Counted from the first letter of the stretch, positions 35,005-48,603 are shown. The stretch: DNA of 64,000 nt from Druceiella hillmani (GCA_039881145.1 JAYKKI010000134.1:1460001-1524000); one strand, 5' to 3'. Numbers and translations: made by a program. Notes: a model not told the origin generated them from the letters alone.

Positions 35005-35619
35005 AAAATCGAACAATTAGCACTTTCAATTTCAATGGAAATATTACTGAGTGTCCGATACATGAGAATAATTTGATGAAATGAAGATAAATTTTACTGA
35101 GTGTACGAAATCCGATTAGATTAATAAGTGATAACATGATTTAAAAGTGTGCAAAAATTCAAATTTCTACATCAGACCGTTTCAAAAACGGTTGTAGCAG
35201 AGAAACTGATACGTGAATGGTTTTATGAGAGTTTCAGTTTTTTTCTTTTTAAGGTATGACGATTCAAAAAGTAGAAATCGTTTATTGTATTTAGTTTTTC
35301 ATGTAAACAATGGAAATTATACGTGTATTTTGTCGAAAAACGGTGTTTCCTATTTTAATAAATATTACTTTATTGTTGTTATTGTTTTCTCACATAATAT
35401 CTGTAAATAAATAATTAATAGCAACTAAAATAACAGTATTATTTTCGTCACGGCGTTATAATTTTGTTAAATTTGATTTTGCAAATATCTCTTATATTTA
35501 ATCGAACTGATTATAGGAAGAAGTATTCTTTTAGGATATGTCACAGGAACTTTACTAAGTTCACTAATATTGTTTTTAAGTGGGAATGATAATAAAATGT
35601 TTAAATTTTGAATATTATT
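35005..35619. other. AT-rich DNA without recognised genes
   Basis: A 65-codon open frame at 35213-35410 is AT-driven and unremarkable. Confidence 0.5.
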
Positions 35620-35791
35620 GAATATATTTGGCATTAATTTTGTAGAAATTCATTACTCAAAATTAAATGAAACTACGTGATGTAGTATTGTTTCTACTTT
35701 CTATAATTTCTTTACCACGACTTAGGTTTCGTTGTATTACAACATATTCCGGTGGAATATTGGCAAAGATCTTTCTTTGCTAATATCCCCG
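35620..35791. mobile_element. Palindromic hammerhead-motif element, copy E (right arm truncated)
   Basis: Outer block (ATATTTGGCATTAATTTTG from 35623), complete left arm (AACTACGTGATGTAGT, TTTACCACGACTTAGG, CGTTGTATTACAACAT) and the start of the right arm (CTTTGCTAATATCCC). It then breaks off at about 35790 into unrelated sequence. The minus-strand core has CGGAATA in place of CUGAAGA, so it is not intact. Confidence 0.85.
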
Positions 35792-38304
35792 AATAAAATA
35801 AAAGAAATGAGCGATTCAGCACAAGGGAAACTCCGTGAAAAGTGTAATTATTTTCATGCAGTTGTTTAGCAAATATTACATAAATATTTAATATAGGGTA
35901 ATGCGCAATGGACTTTGTTGTTCCATTTTATTTTAATTTTTGATGTAATTGTTTATTTTAATTACATTTTTCTTAGAGTTTAAGATGAAAAACTAATTTT
36001 TATGGAAGCTTATTTCTTTATTATTATTTTTGGGCGTATTTTTCAGTTTAATTTTAAATTCTATAAAAAACCGTTGGATAACATTTGTTGCTTTTATATA
36101 TCAAATATAAACACAAATTTTGTTTGGATATGGATTTATTACTTTTTGCTGATCCATCGTAGTAACACCAAGGTTGCTTGCAAGCACTACCCCTTTAAGT
36201 TGTAAACTTAGGTTCTTAAAGTCCTTTTGAGTATAGCACTCTATCGTAACGGTTATTGTCTCTTGACAGCACAAGCGCAAAGCCCGTAAACCTAACTCGT
36301 TCTCTCGCCAAATGTCATACTCTTAACAATTTGCATAAACCTTAATTTGTGTACGCAATTTATCAGAATCTCCTCTCGGCAGGCTGGCGTATAAAATTAG
36401 TTGAATTAACAAGTTTCATAGGCGCACAAGACAACACGTAATATTGTTATGTTCATGCAAGCTCCCGCGACAAGGTATGGAGCTGCGGTAGCTGTGTTCA
36501 AGCCGTGGGATCGTTTTTAATCAAATTTCAAATTCATCTAACTCAATTTAAGAAGTTGAAAGTGTAAAATTACAATTTTTATTTTTATTAAACATACTAA
36601 AAGTGTTTTACCATAATCACTGTAATGAAATATAAATATTATTTTAACGTGATAAATTCAATTCTTTCTCATAACTCGATGAATTGGATATTAAAGGATT
36701 AATTAAGGAATATATAAATGGGTATTTCATGAATAAAATTTTAGTAGTAAATGCCCTTGTAATTTTATATTCCGTGACATCATTTTATTGCCAAATTTTC
36801 ATGAAAATAAATTTTAATTTATATTTTTAACCTTAATTGTATCAGGAAAAAAACAGTTCGCTTTGATTTAAAATTTACTTAGTTTTTTGGACTATATTGG
36901 AAATAGTACAACTATAACAATATGGAGTATTAGTATTTGTTGACTTTCTATAAATAAAAGAATTTATTCCTTGTTTTAATTTTTAGACAAATTTGTTATT
37001 AGACCTCAGAATATAACTGGTATTAAATTGTAGGACCCTAAAATCACCTTTACAAAGATGGGTCCTTAAAATTTAGTACAAAGAAACAATTTTTAAAACA
37101 TTTTTCAATATACATATGTATTGAAAAATGCCTCAAAACTGTAAGGAGGCTTAAGTATCATAGACGTATGACTAGAATAATCTTCAAATATTTATAATTT
37201 ATTTTCGTGCGGTTAACAAAAGCTTTGATTGAAAATGAGTAAAATGTCGTAGTAGCTACTCAAAATGCAAACGTATGGAACAAGTATATTTTATTATCCT
37301 CATGATAATAGTTATCCAGTAACATTTTCATTTTATATTAATAATTATACGTTTATAATAATAATAAAAATTAAACAATTACATGTTACATAAGAGCGGC
37401 AAAATAGTTGACAATCTCTGAGTTGCAGCGTTTAACGGTTCAACTCATTTTCATAATAATGCTTTGGCAACAAAGGGAATCTGTTAATTCGTAAATTTAA
37501 TTATCGCTCTTAACGACTATGAAAATGAATTCAATCGGTAGATGAAAAATTTAAATATTTTCCCTCGTAATGTTTAGACTTCAGGTCTTAGTCTTCTAAA
37601 TTGGACCGTTTAAGCTGCTAAAATGAAGTGTTCTTATAACAAATGATGTTTAAATATAACATCGGAAATAATAACGTTTCCAGAGTAACAGTGAAATTAA
37701 TAAATTCCAGAAACGTTCCGCGAAAGCTGATTTTAATATTTAGATATACTATTATATTCATCTGATGTAAATATAAATTAAAGGTAAAACTTAATATAAA
37801 TTCACAAAATTATAAATATTATTTCATTATTAAATTCAAAGAATATTTTTATGGTTTATTAAAAATATGAATGTTACTTTTAATAGCATTATTCCCATTA
37901 TTAAAATAACATATTACAACGTGTTTGAAAAGTTAAAATCAAACATATTACAACGTGTTTGAAAAGTTAAAATAATTTTAGTAGTCTATTTAGTCTATTT
38001 CGAATTGACAAAGTATGATGACATATTCTTAAGTATTATTTGCTATTGGCTATTAATGTTATTTATACGGTTCATATTAACAGTTCTGGTAAACGTTTAC
38101 ATAAATAATACAGAAATAACGAAAAATATCAACTGTGACTTTAATAATATGCATTTTTTTCTTCATTTTCTAGTAACGGATGAACCGTTTCAATAAGAGA
38201 AGGCAGTAATAAAAATAAATCTGAAGTCAATAAAAATATTTCAATAGATTCTGATAGTGAGTAAATTGTAGTATCTATTTCCATTACGTATTTTTATTCA
38301 CAAA

Positions 38305-38307
<3 letters not shown>
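35792..38307. other. AT-rich DNA without recognised genes
   Basis: A GC-richer island at 36225-36510 (with GCACAAGCGCAAAGCCCG, CCTCTCGGCAGGCTGGCG and AAGCTCCCGCGACAAGG) has no open frame and could be a regulatory island or old repeat. A 34-bp tandem duplication of ACATATTACAACGTGTTTGA plus AAAGTTAAAAT lies at 37908-37974. A small stem sits at 37091-37128. Confidence 0.5.

Positions 38308-38344
<37 letters not shown>
38308..38344. repeat. (AT)n microsatellite
   Basis: A pure TA dinucleotide tract. Confidence 0.95.
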
Positions 38345-38349
<5 letters not shown>

Positions 38350-39007
38350 GGATTATTTCTCAATCAGTGACCAAAATTGGAAAGGATATTTTATATCCTA
38401 AATTGAAACAAATATATTTATCTTCGTTTCACACATCTGAAGTAATAAGAAAATTGGAAACATCCGTTTAATTTTTGAAGAACATGGAATGACTGGTCAC
38501 CCTAGCGCTTCATTTCCAGGAATTTGTACAAACTTATGCGTCCGCCGGCCGGCGCGTAAATAAAAGTCTATGGTATAGTCAAGTATAGTAAAAGCCAAAT
38601 GGTATACTGACTATAGAGAGGGCGTTCCCGCATATTTTCTGTTCGTCGGCGCGGCGGCAAAATTTGTTTAGAATTATTAATTTACTGCCTGTCTCCTTTC
38701 GTTGGACAGTTGAAAAAAGTTATATAAAAATGTAAATTTTGTAATTTTTTCTTTCATTATATGATTTAGTTAAAATGTGATTACTGACCAAAATGTAACT
38801 TTACACAAAAAACGAATGTGCTTTAGACCACACGACTGAAGTAAAACTTCAAATTCACAAAATATGAACTTTATAATGAATTTTTCACTTTAAACATAGA
38901 ATATTTAATGTATTGAACAAAATAATAATTTATAAAATTGTTCAAGAACGAAATAAAATTACAAAATAATTAAAAAATCACCGTTCGCGTAACGATAGCA
39001 AACTCGT
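38345..39007. other. Mixed DNA with GC-rich islands
   Basis: Two CpG-rich spots, GCGTCCGCCGGCCGGCGCG (38540-38558) and GTCGGCGCGGCGGC (about 38645), stand out in otherwise AT-rich sequence. No gene is seen. They may be ends of an old repeat. Confidence 0.4.
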
Positions 39008-39025
39008 ACATATATATGTATGTAT

Positions 39026-39062
<37 letters not shown>
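39008..39062. repeat. (AT)n microsatellite
   Basis: TA repeats with two GTATG interruptions at the left end. Confidence 0.95.
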
Positions 39063-39065
<3 letters not shown>

Positions 39066-39069
39066 CATA

Positions 39070-39290
39070 CACTGGCTATGTGAGGAAAAGAGAAAGAAAA
39101 TGTGCGCGCGCACTGCTCTCTCTTGCTCCTACAGTGTGATACAAATGATAGGCTTGCACTGTGTCTTGGATATACGAAACATAACTCGCTATGAGAGAAA
39201 GAGAGAAAGAAAATGTGTGCTCGCACCTCTCTCTCTTGTCCCCACAGTAATATACGAAACGTAACTCTCTCTCTTTCTGTCTTCACTAAC
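39070..39290. repeat. Duplicated GA/CT-rich block
   Basis: Two units about 110 bp apart share AAAGAGAAAGAAAATGTG, then GCGCGCAC or GCTCGCAC, then CTCTCTCTTG and CCCACAGT or CCTACAGT, followed by ATACGAAAC and TAACTC. In each unit a GA-rich run is followed by a complementary CT-rich run, so each can fold back. The open frames on both strands come from this composition. Confidence 0.8.
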
Positions 39291-41734
39291 TTATACCTCC
39301 CTCTCAACTTTCATTCGCCTCGCCCGATCACACTTTTCGTAAAGCTCTCGTCACGCATTGACCAGCTTACTCCCCAAGTCAAGCGTGCGTAAAGAAGTTT
39401 TACATCAAAAAAAAATACATATATATATATATAACATAAAACGTGTTAGAACATAACATAAAATTAGTTTGAAACATGTGCAATTTATTCATTAAATAAA
39501 ATTAAAAGCCAGGCAAAGTAATTAAAATCATATTACATTTCTAAATGGGTGTATTGAAACAAAAAAAATTAATGTGCATATAAATCGATAAAAAGGTTGT
39601 ATAATAAGAGTACTTAATGAAATACTGAAATTAACACACTATCAGAATCAATTGAAATCTTTTTATTGACTACACATCTTATTATGTGATTTGAAACTTT
39701 GAATCATAAATCTGTATCGTTTAAAATAAAAAGTTGTAGTCAAAATTCCTAAAAACAAACGAAGAGAAAAGGTTGTATTATTTATTTTATCGCCTTCTCT
39801 TACTATTGAAACGGATGCGAGTAACAACCTCTTGAAGAGCTGTCATAATTTGTAACGAAGAATTCTTTGCAAATTATGAGAGTTTTTCCTATTGTAGTGT
39901 AGCGGTAATTAAATTTAATTTGCTCACTTCGATATTTATAATAAAAAAACTATTGTTTAAAAGAAATTTATTGGGTAAATTCAAAACTTGCATACTCTTT
40001 ATATTTCATCAGCTTATATCGGTTTTGCAATATTATTTCATTTGGAATTGAAAGGTAAGTTCAAAAATAAAAGGTTTTGGGTTTGCGTAAAAAGATAGTC
40101 ATCTGAATAACTCAAGTAATACAAATTATTGCGCCGTTGAAAAGCATTTTACTTTTCTCTTTATTATATTTTTATTTTTATTAATTTTTAATTGTTTCTT
40201 ATATAGGAACGTCATGCTTAGTTTTCCTAGTGAAAATAATAGGATCGACCTGTATTTTTTGTCATTTAGAGGCTATTCTAAAATCCTATATTTGAATAAT
40301 AAATTATCTATTTTAACCCACACTTCTGACAACAATATCAATCTAAACAGAAATTTACTAAGTCACTCACCATACCTTCACGAGTTGGATGTAACTAGTT
40401 AACATTATTAATGATAACGTTAACTTATATTTCTTATTAAACATTTTCAGATCAATACTCACATAGATTAACTCTGCTAAAATTTATTTAAAAATAAGTT
40501 ACCCACACACAATATTTTAATTATTCCTTGTAGCAACCCCTAAACTTGCTATAATTTTACACCTACGAATTCAGTGCCATTTCAGATAAACAACGTAATA
40601 ATAAAACAACAAAGAAATAAAACTTAATGACGTTTTAACCGTTCAGTACCCCAAAACATCCACAAGATTTATAAAATCACTAATACACACGTGGCGATGC
40701 CGACTGTGGTGTGCAACAAATTTATAGCCTATTGGCATTACTTTGATTGCCGACATTATAACCAAAATGAAACTATATGTTCAATATTTGTTTGGTAGTT
40801 TTATTTACTTAGTGTGATTAAAAGTACGTTAACTCAGCAATAAAATGTTTCAGTATCATTATAATATTTATTAAGATTTGATCCACTGACCAGGCCAGCT
40901 AATCCGAATGGCTGTATTAAATGATGCAGTTTAATTGAGGTAGCAATAACTCGTGGTTAACTATGTAGTACTTATTATTATTTTGCTTTTTGATATGGGC
41001 TTTCGTAAATTTAATTGGTTTCCGCCTGTCAATTAAGAACACGTCTTAAATATATAATAAATAATGCCATTTTTTATGTATGAATTCAAATCCAAAAAGG
41101 GACATCTCTAACATTTTCTGAAGCTACTGACGCGCTTGTGTCTAAACAACTTAAGATCTACTTAATATGAATAATTTAATTGAGTACCAGCGATAACAAT
41201 GAGAATTAAGGGTCCAGGAATATTAAGGACAGTCTATTGTAAATTAACATATTCTAGAATACAACTATGTCCTTTTAATGAATCGAAACAAACTAACTGA
41301 ATAAACCGATATAGCAGAGGCAACAAATACGACATTTGTTGCATACATTCTTAGATACTGCCTTAAAGCCACCTTTCGATTGTCTTTAAAATAATACGGC
41401 ATCACATATGGACTGTTTGAAAATATCATTGTACTTTAGTAATTGGCCTTAAATAATAAAACTTGCAGTAAAACATTTATTTAAATTTGGATATTTCCTG
41501 TTCCTTGTTTATATGTGTAGGTGTTGATATTTCCTGTTCCTTGTTGATATGTGTGTATTTACAGATCATTCATTAAGTTCGGAACTTAATAAACGATATG
41601 TAAATAAAGACACAAACAGAGCGGCTAACGATGTATTTTCTAACTAATTCTACCCTTTTTAGAAAATATAATTAAATTAATTACAAGATTTACGTACATT
41701 ATAATGCCGTCTATTATAAAAAAAACAGTGAGCC
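39291..41734. other. AT-rich DNA without recognised genes
   Basis: At 39385-39412 GCGTAAAGAAGTTTTACATC resembles the TGTTTCACATCAAAA end of the element at 41735-42135. A tandem duplication of GATATTTCCTGTTCCTTGTT (41489 and 41525, 36 bp apart) was noted. No gene is supported. Confidence 0.5.
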
Positions 41735-42135
41735 GTCACGGGACGCCTGGCAGATGTGAAACATCGTGTTGGTACAGGTAATATGCATAAAAGACAAAAT
41801 TATTACAGGAACTAAATATAGCATAATGAAAAAATAAAGTATTACAAATTTCTTACAGAAAATGGTGACTTTATTTAATAAACATTTATTTAAAATTAAT
41901 ACAAAAATTATAAAGCACAGGTTATGTGTACCGTAGTAAACAACAGCGTCGAACTGAGTGAGGAGGGAGTCGCGTAGTCGGTTGCGTATGGCGACACGTC
42001 GCCATACCGTACACTCTACTACGTATTAACTATATATATATACCTTAGTATATCGTGGCGACCCGTCGCCACGGCAAGCGTCGCCACGCCAACGATCCGG
42101 TTTATACCTGCGCCTATAGATGTTTCACATCAAAA
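41735..42135. repeat. GC-rich unit with GGCGAC hairpins between GATGTxxxACATC ends
   Basis: GATGTGAAACATC (41753-41765) and its inverse GATGTTTCACATC (42119-42131) bracket about 380 bp. Inside are two perfect GC-rich hairpins: GTATGGCGAC with GTCGCCATAC (41986-42007) and CGTGGCGAC with GTCGCCACG (42054-42073). A third GCGTCGCCACGCC (42077-42089) can also pair with the second. It looks like a small non-autonomous repeat; family unknown. Confidence 0.5.
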
Positions 42136-42479
42136 TTTTGAAATAAACTATTTTTAAGTATCTATAATTTGTATCGAAACGTGTGATATTTTCCACATCT
42201 TTTTAAGTGGTCGATTGCAATAAAATATAGCATACATATTACCCTTAAGCCAACAAAATCCACCAGTGAAAACTTCATCGAAATTCTTTTAGCTACTCTT
42301 GCGTGGTAAGCGGACAAATATACTGGTTTCTATACATTTTAAAAACATTATTTTCTGTCCCGTTACTTTCGTTATGTTATCCTAATTACTTTTTTCGTAA
42401 ATATATTCAATGTACAGACAGACCAATTTGATAGTCTTATTATTCTAATTAATGTAATGCAAAGTCACATAATAACGGC

Positions 42480-43650
42480 GCAAGGAATTTACGTGATTTT
42501 AACAAAAAGATAGCTGGGAAGCGGGAAGTGTCATAGGATACATTTATCATGTCAAAATTATTGTTGGGTAATGAAAAAGTACACAAAGTGAATAAAGAAG
42601 CAGCGTTGCAACGGAGCAACCTGATTTTGCAATCGTTACATACTCAACATAAAAGAGCATGAAAATCACCTAGTTTAATCCTTAATTTAGAGTCCTATCT
42701 ATGATATTATAAATGCAAAGATTTGTTTGTATATCTTTTTTTAATGTCACAGCGGAACAAAGTATCAACGTGTTTTTTTATTCAAGAAGTGTGTTTATTT
42801 GCCCTTCTTGCACGTCGCAACGGAATTATGGATAGACGTGTTTTTTCACACATAATTAGTTGACGAGCCGTAGAAAGACAGAGGGTACTTTTCAATCGGG
42901 AAATCTGATCCTTACTAACATTATAGCCCTAATCAATATTATTATTGTAAAAATGTGTTTATTTTTCTTACATTCACGTCGCAATGGAGCTACAGATCGA
43001 CACGATCGCGGGCCGGAATTTAATAAAAGTTACTTTCATCATTAGTAATGTTATAATCCATAATGAGGTCATAAATGCAAAGGTATATATGTTTGTTCCT
43101 TCTTTCATTTAGCTATGGAGCTATGGATTAACGTGATTTTTTGAACTGAAATATTGTGTGGATCGGGAAATGACATAAAATATTTTTTATTTCGGGAAAT
43201 CTCATCCTGATTAATATAATCTAAACTAATATTTTGAATGCGAAGATGAGCATCTTTGTCCTTCTTTCATATTGCAATGGAGTAATAGATCGAAGTGACT
43301 TTTTGCAAGGAAGTAGATGGTGTGCCGGAAACGACATAAGCTATTTTTATCTCAGAAAATCTCACCCTAACTAATATTTTGAACTCGAAACGCCCTTTTT
43401 ATCCTTCTTTCGCGTAAAAATGGAACAATAGATTGATGTGATTTTTCAAAGGTAATTGGCACGACCCGATATGATTTATGTTACTTTTAATCTCGGTACA
43501 TCTCATTCTTTATTTGAAGCAAAATGTACCCAATGTGAATAACGAAGCAATATCGCAACGGAGTCACGGATAGATATGATTTTTAAAACGGTACATACAC
43601 AATATAATGTAAAATCAAAATCGCTCCAGGTAATCCCTAATTTAGAGGGA
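42480..43650. repeat. Degenerate tandem array, about 140-165 bp unit
   Basis: Diverged units are marked by GCAACGGAG-type words followed by GGATxGACGTGATTTTT-type words, at about 42604, 42748, 42810, 42974, 43112, 43268, 43412 and 43550. The units also share a TTTGTCCTTCTTTC-like lead and a GAAATCTCATCCT-like section. This resembles a consensus common in insect genomes. Spacing varies through internal deletions. Confidence 0.75.
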
Positions 43651-45348
43651 AATATTGTTATTTACATTATCATTTTCATTATACAGTTACGAACAAAAAG
43701 GCTTATCGTTTGATTTTCATTATTCAATCTAGACAATGTTACATGTTTTCATTTCTCACTGTAAGTTTTTACTTATAACCATGTGAACGAAGTCTCGTGT
43801 AAAGTGAGTATTTATTTATAAAACGGGTCCTTCTTTTAAACCTTTTGTACACAAACTTTGAACGAATCAGTGTTATTCTGAAATATTTAAAATTTAAAAT
43901 TTGTGTAAACAATACGATATTCGTGGAGTTTCATTCCTGTTGCAGATTCAAAAATCAAATCAAACCAACAAATGAACCGACGAAATAATTTAAATACTTT
44001 TAATAAGAATTTACTTACTAAAATAATTTATTATATAGTCGAATAAGAGAAATGAAATAATAACTAATGATCATAATGTTGAGAGATGATTAAATTGATT
44101 ACAAATATAACACTAGAATGACTAGGATAGAAAAAGTTTAAAATTAAAACATGCACACGCATTTACATAAAATACATTGAAATCTGTCAAGCACGAGTAG
44201 AACCCGCATTACGAGGATTTCATATCGTTTAGGTAGTTATAAATATTTTAGGGTACATAGTTTTCTATTAAACTACTTGTAATATTTCATTTTTCATAAC
44301 GTAAATGTATTCAGTAATTTCGGAAATAAGGGGGAATATTAAATTTTGTACATTTTTGGAATATATTTTTCATAATTCAATTTAAATCACATATTTGTAA
44401 AAAAAATATTTACCTTATCTTTAAATTTGATGTTTAAAAATTGAAAATGTTATTTAAAATATACAAGCTAATAAGATGCATTAAAATGTCAATTTTAGCC
44501 TTCTGCCTGGCATGGTTTCCGAGAAAATTGGGTGAGAATATACAAAAACATAAATATCTAAATTGCCTACTGTATGTTCACAGGCGTGGAAACACGGTGC
44601 ATATTTAAACAATTTTTACATCCAGAATCATCGCCACAGTTTCCATTTTTTGTGTGAGCTTGGGAAAACCCCTATTTTTTGCAATTTTGGGTTCAGTAGT
44701 CTCGAAATTGGGATGCCTTACTTTCAATATATTTTTTCCCATTTTTCGGAATATCTCTATATTACTATTCATCCAAATTACACCTAACATAATTAAAAAA
44801 AATTACCCTTATAACTAGACTTTTCAAACGGTACACCGTAATTATCATTTTAATATTTGATGTTAAATTTTTTTGGCAACTGTTATAAATTATTAGCGTT
44901 TATTAAAAATGGGGTATTTTATCACGCGGCAGTTTCTGTGCATTACGATTTTTCCTGACCTCTCTTCAAGATTCATAATAAACACTTCTTATACACTTCC
45001 TTCCCAATTTATTTCTTTCTTATATAAAAACTCTAAATCATTAAATGATGACGTCATTATTCATAATATATATTGTTACACTTTTAAAGATACAAATAAT
45101 TTTCTTTCATGTTGAAAGTATCTTTGCTAGGGATTATGTGGCTTATATCGATAATATTTATTTCACCTGCTTAAATTAGTGGTGAATATTTAAAGAAAAT
45201 TTCCCTGCCCTGAAAAATCCCACATATATTTACCTTTCTATACTTATAACTTAACAATGGGTAATATTAACATGCGTAATCATATCATGCATAATCGAAA
45301 AATTGTAGAATGTAGTAAACACTGTGGAATCGGAAAATTACAATGTTA
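43651..45348. other. AT-rich DNA without recognised genes
   Basis: Overlapping open frames on both strands at 44563-44790 have no homology that I recognise. Nothing else is seen before the large inverted repeat. Confidence 0.5.
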
Positions 45349-47976
45349 TAGTTTTTTTCCTCAGTTTAAAATGCATCAACTCTATGCTCGAACTTAGTCT
45401 CATTTCTCTTTTAGAATACGTCTATTTTATGAGTACTATTTGGTAGCAAATTTATCAAACACTTTCTTTTTCACTTTTCCAACCATTGTGATTCCCTTGT
45501 GAGTTTGGAAAAAATCATTCATTGTAAATATTTATTTTAATTATTTCAGATATTTAACTATAGAGTGAGTCCACAACTTTCTGGTTTTTTAAAAAAAGCG
45601 AATAAATTTTAATACAAACATCATTTATCGTGTAACATTAGTCAGCTTTCCTTCCACTCAACTATTTCTGTTAGTACTTCTATTTAAGCTATTTCTACTA
45701 ATTTTTGCTAATAACTTGGGTCCAGTGAAATCATGTAATGTAGTTGGATTTTAAACCATTTAGCTGAAACATATGCAAATTAGGTTAGAAACACCATGAA
45801 ATTAGAACTACAGAAATATATATTTTTTATACTGTTCTGCTTCTTTTACAAATTGTATAAAAACTTTATTTTCCGGGTCGAAATTTAAAATTACTTGTTA
45901 CAGAATAATTTTTATTTCCTTTTCTTTTATTACAAAAATTCAAATTAGTTTGCTCGTGAAGTTTGCTCATGAAGATGTGTCGGTAATGAATAATGGTTTT
46001 ACAAGACATTGGCCTCAAAAAAAATTGCTTAAATCAGCCTAAGTAATAATAACTCCAAATCAGCCTAAGTAATATTAACTAATTTCGGTTTTAAAATTTG
46101 TATCTAATGAATTCTTTAATTTGTTTTTCATATAAACTTTTCAAATCAGATTTAAATTTTCAATTCCCATAAACATGCTTTCTACATCGGGGCATCAATT
46201 CAATCGATTTATATCAGTTCTTCAAAATATGTTAAATTACATTTAAATGGCAATAAGGAGACTTTGGAAATAGACGTAATGTTTTTTAAGAGTAGATTTA
46301 AGTAATTAGGGTCCATAAAGTAATTTTTCTATGTTCATTGACAATGCTGTAGGAAATGTTACTTATTTGGAGACGGTGACGACAAATTTATAGAAATCAA
46401 TACATTTCGAACGCAAGGGCATTAAACAAAAACAAAGAAAGAATGAAACATAAAACGAACGGATATAAGAAAAAACAAAAACATGTATGCTTATTTGACA
46501 TGTAATACTATGAAATAAATTTGATGGCTAATTTATTCATGTATGCAATAGTGAAATATTTAAATAATTTAACTAAAACATACATAAATTTTGATGAGCA
46601 CGTGTATGAAGGCATCAAATAAATAAAATAAGCACTTTCATCATATTTAGTACAAAAAATGCCGCTAACAGAAATACATACTTTTCGCTAATAGCATTTA
46701 CTGAATACCAGCGAATAATTTAAAGAAGTATTAAATATAATGTATCTAAATATCCTTATTTTTTTTAAACTATTCTACACCTACTACCGAGTATAGATCT
46801 CCTCTGTAACATACCAGTCCTGTCATTTTTTTCTCCCACTTTCAAAATTTCATTGCTATCTCCCCACTTTCCCTTCCACGACCTTCCTGCTCCATTTGTC
46901 ACCAATTCTACGATACATATGGCTAACCCAATACTTTTATGTAAAGATGCGTCTTACATCTTCGAATTTCGGAATTTCGTATTCTGTCACGAAGAATAAT
47001 CCCTTACTTGTTGCACACCATTTTCATTTAGACGATTAGCGGTTGGGCAGTGGATATACTGGCAGATAAATGTCTACGTCTCCTTTCCATGGATCGTAGC
47101 GTTTCCACTCCATATATAGTAAGCGTGATGTCAATCATACCCAAGCATCATTCATACTAACACGTAAACATGATGCATGAGGATGATTAGCATATTTTAA
47201 TTGTTGAAAATTTAAGGCCGGTAACAGAAAACGCCGTAATCCAATTTAACGCGGTGTTATGTTTCAGGTCATTATCTGTTCTTTTAAAGAGCTGTAACCA
47301 AACCAATAGAAACGCACTTAAATGTACATTTACCATAAATAATTTTAAACATTATAAACTTTGCTATTATTTCCATATAAAGAACAGACAAGGTACAAAA
47401 CAAAGGCTAGCACGATTATATATAGATAAGATGAATGAAAAGTGGAAGTACGAAAAACTAAAATTTGTTCGTGTGCCAAAATTTAGGGATAATTCAAAAT
47501 AGTAATGCAGGGTGCTATAAAAGTAGGAAAGAGCCTCTGAATAGTGGTAGAATAAAACGAGTGTATTATAATAGAAGATATCATCGTCACCTGTATAGTA
47601 GAAAAAGATGCCCAGAAGAGAAAGAAATATATTTTATTTTACGCCTTACTAAGCCATTATTAGTGGAATCCAAACATATAATAATTATCATTAATGAGAT
47701 CCATCAATATTCGTTCAATGAGAAATAAATCACTGATATAAATTTAAACATAACTTAATACAACTTTTAAGGAAGGTAACCGGAACAACGAGTCGACATT
47801 GGCCAAAATGGGATAAATCGGAAATTTGACTTATTCAGTATCAACGGCCTGTTTCTACTGACAAAACTTTTAGAACATTTCACGGTCGGTGAAATTCTTT
47901 ACTAGTTCAACACATTAAACGTTTAGAATATTAATATTGTTGGAATCTGGTTCAGATGCGGGTTGTCTATGCTTTC

Positions 47977-47984
<8 letters not shown>
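45349..47984 (+). repeat. Large inverted repeat, left arm (2,636 bp)
   Basis: Every position x in this arm pairs with 96588 minus x in the right arm (48604-51239). No indels were found where I checked, and only four substitutions were noticed (45822/50766, 45865/50723, 47755/48833, 47961/48627). No recognised protein domain lies inside. A minus-strand reading at about 47030-46840 in the arm (GDKWSRKVVEGKVGR) faintly recalls the end of a LINE ORF but is not enough to call. A local duplication of AAATCAGCCTAAGTAATA lies at about 46033 and 46058. Confidence 0.96.
47254..47728 (+). CDS. Two overlapping short ORFs in the left arm, unrecognised
   Basis: ORF 47254-47502 (82 codons, begins LCFRSLSVLLKSCNQTNRNA) overlaps ORF 47465-47728 (87 codons, begins FVCQNLGIIQNSNAGCYKSR) by 38 bases in another frame. 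Together they could be one reading frame split by a frameshift. They are Lys/Arg-rich (YNRRYHRHLYSRKRCPEEKE). No homology is recognised, and their presence in both arms only reflects arm identity. Confidence 0.2.
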
Positions 47985-48010
<26 letters not shown>

Positions 48011-48194
48011 ATATATATATATATATATATATATATAAATTTATATGAGTAAAGGATACGGCAGCGTTTTATGTATCTCCGAAACGTTCACTCTATGAAT
48101 AAAATTTGCTATTTTTATCTATCTACATTATCATGACATTTTCCACTGCAACAAAATAATTAACAAAAACGGCGTATAACATATTAGTTTTAAG
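47981..48194 (+). repeat. (AT)n plus 158-bp block S, inverted copy at 51255-51486
   Basis: TA repeats (47981-48036) lead into a block (48037-48194) holding GAGTAAAGGATACGGCAGCG, ATGTATCTCCGAAACGTTCA and CTATGAATAAAATTTGC. The block recurs exactly, reverse-complemented, at 51255-51412 (positions sum to 99449), also next to (AT)n. GGATAC and GTATC can form a stem just before CCGAAACG. Confidence 0.92.
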
Positions 48195-48603
48195 GAATTT
48201 TTTTCAAGCTCCTTTTTGACACGTAGAAGAAGTTCTTGCATATTTATCCATTCTCTGAACAAAAAGTATTTTTACTGCTTCAATATCCCCCCTTTTTAAT
48301 TCAAACACAGTTTACACAGTCCCTTATTGATTTCTTAACTTCATTTATTTAATCCATACATCAATCGTTATTTTTTATATTTTATTAAAAAATGTTAAAA
48401 ATCTTTTTTAGATTTTTGAGTATTTGATATACATTACATCGACTTTACTTTTATTATCGTATTGTTTTCATTATTTCGTTCTGCTCAAAAATACTATCAC
48501 TAATTGAGAACATCGAATAGTGCCTCTTATATTCCTTTCATTTCCTTTACTTATTCAATTACTTATATATCAAACTCATAACTTAACATCAATATCATAT
48601 TAA
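48195..48603. other. Single-copy spacer between the inverted arms
   Basis: AT-rich sequence present once. No open frame or repeat was recognised. Confidence 0.6.

Noticed and set aside
36225..36510. Promoter or CpG island
   Set aside because: GC-richer than the surroundings, but no core-promoter motif or adjacent gene was found to support it.
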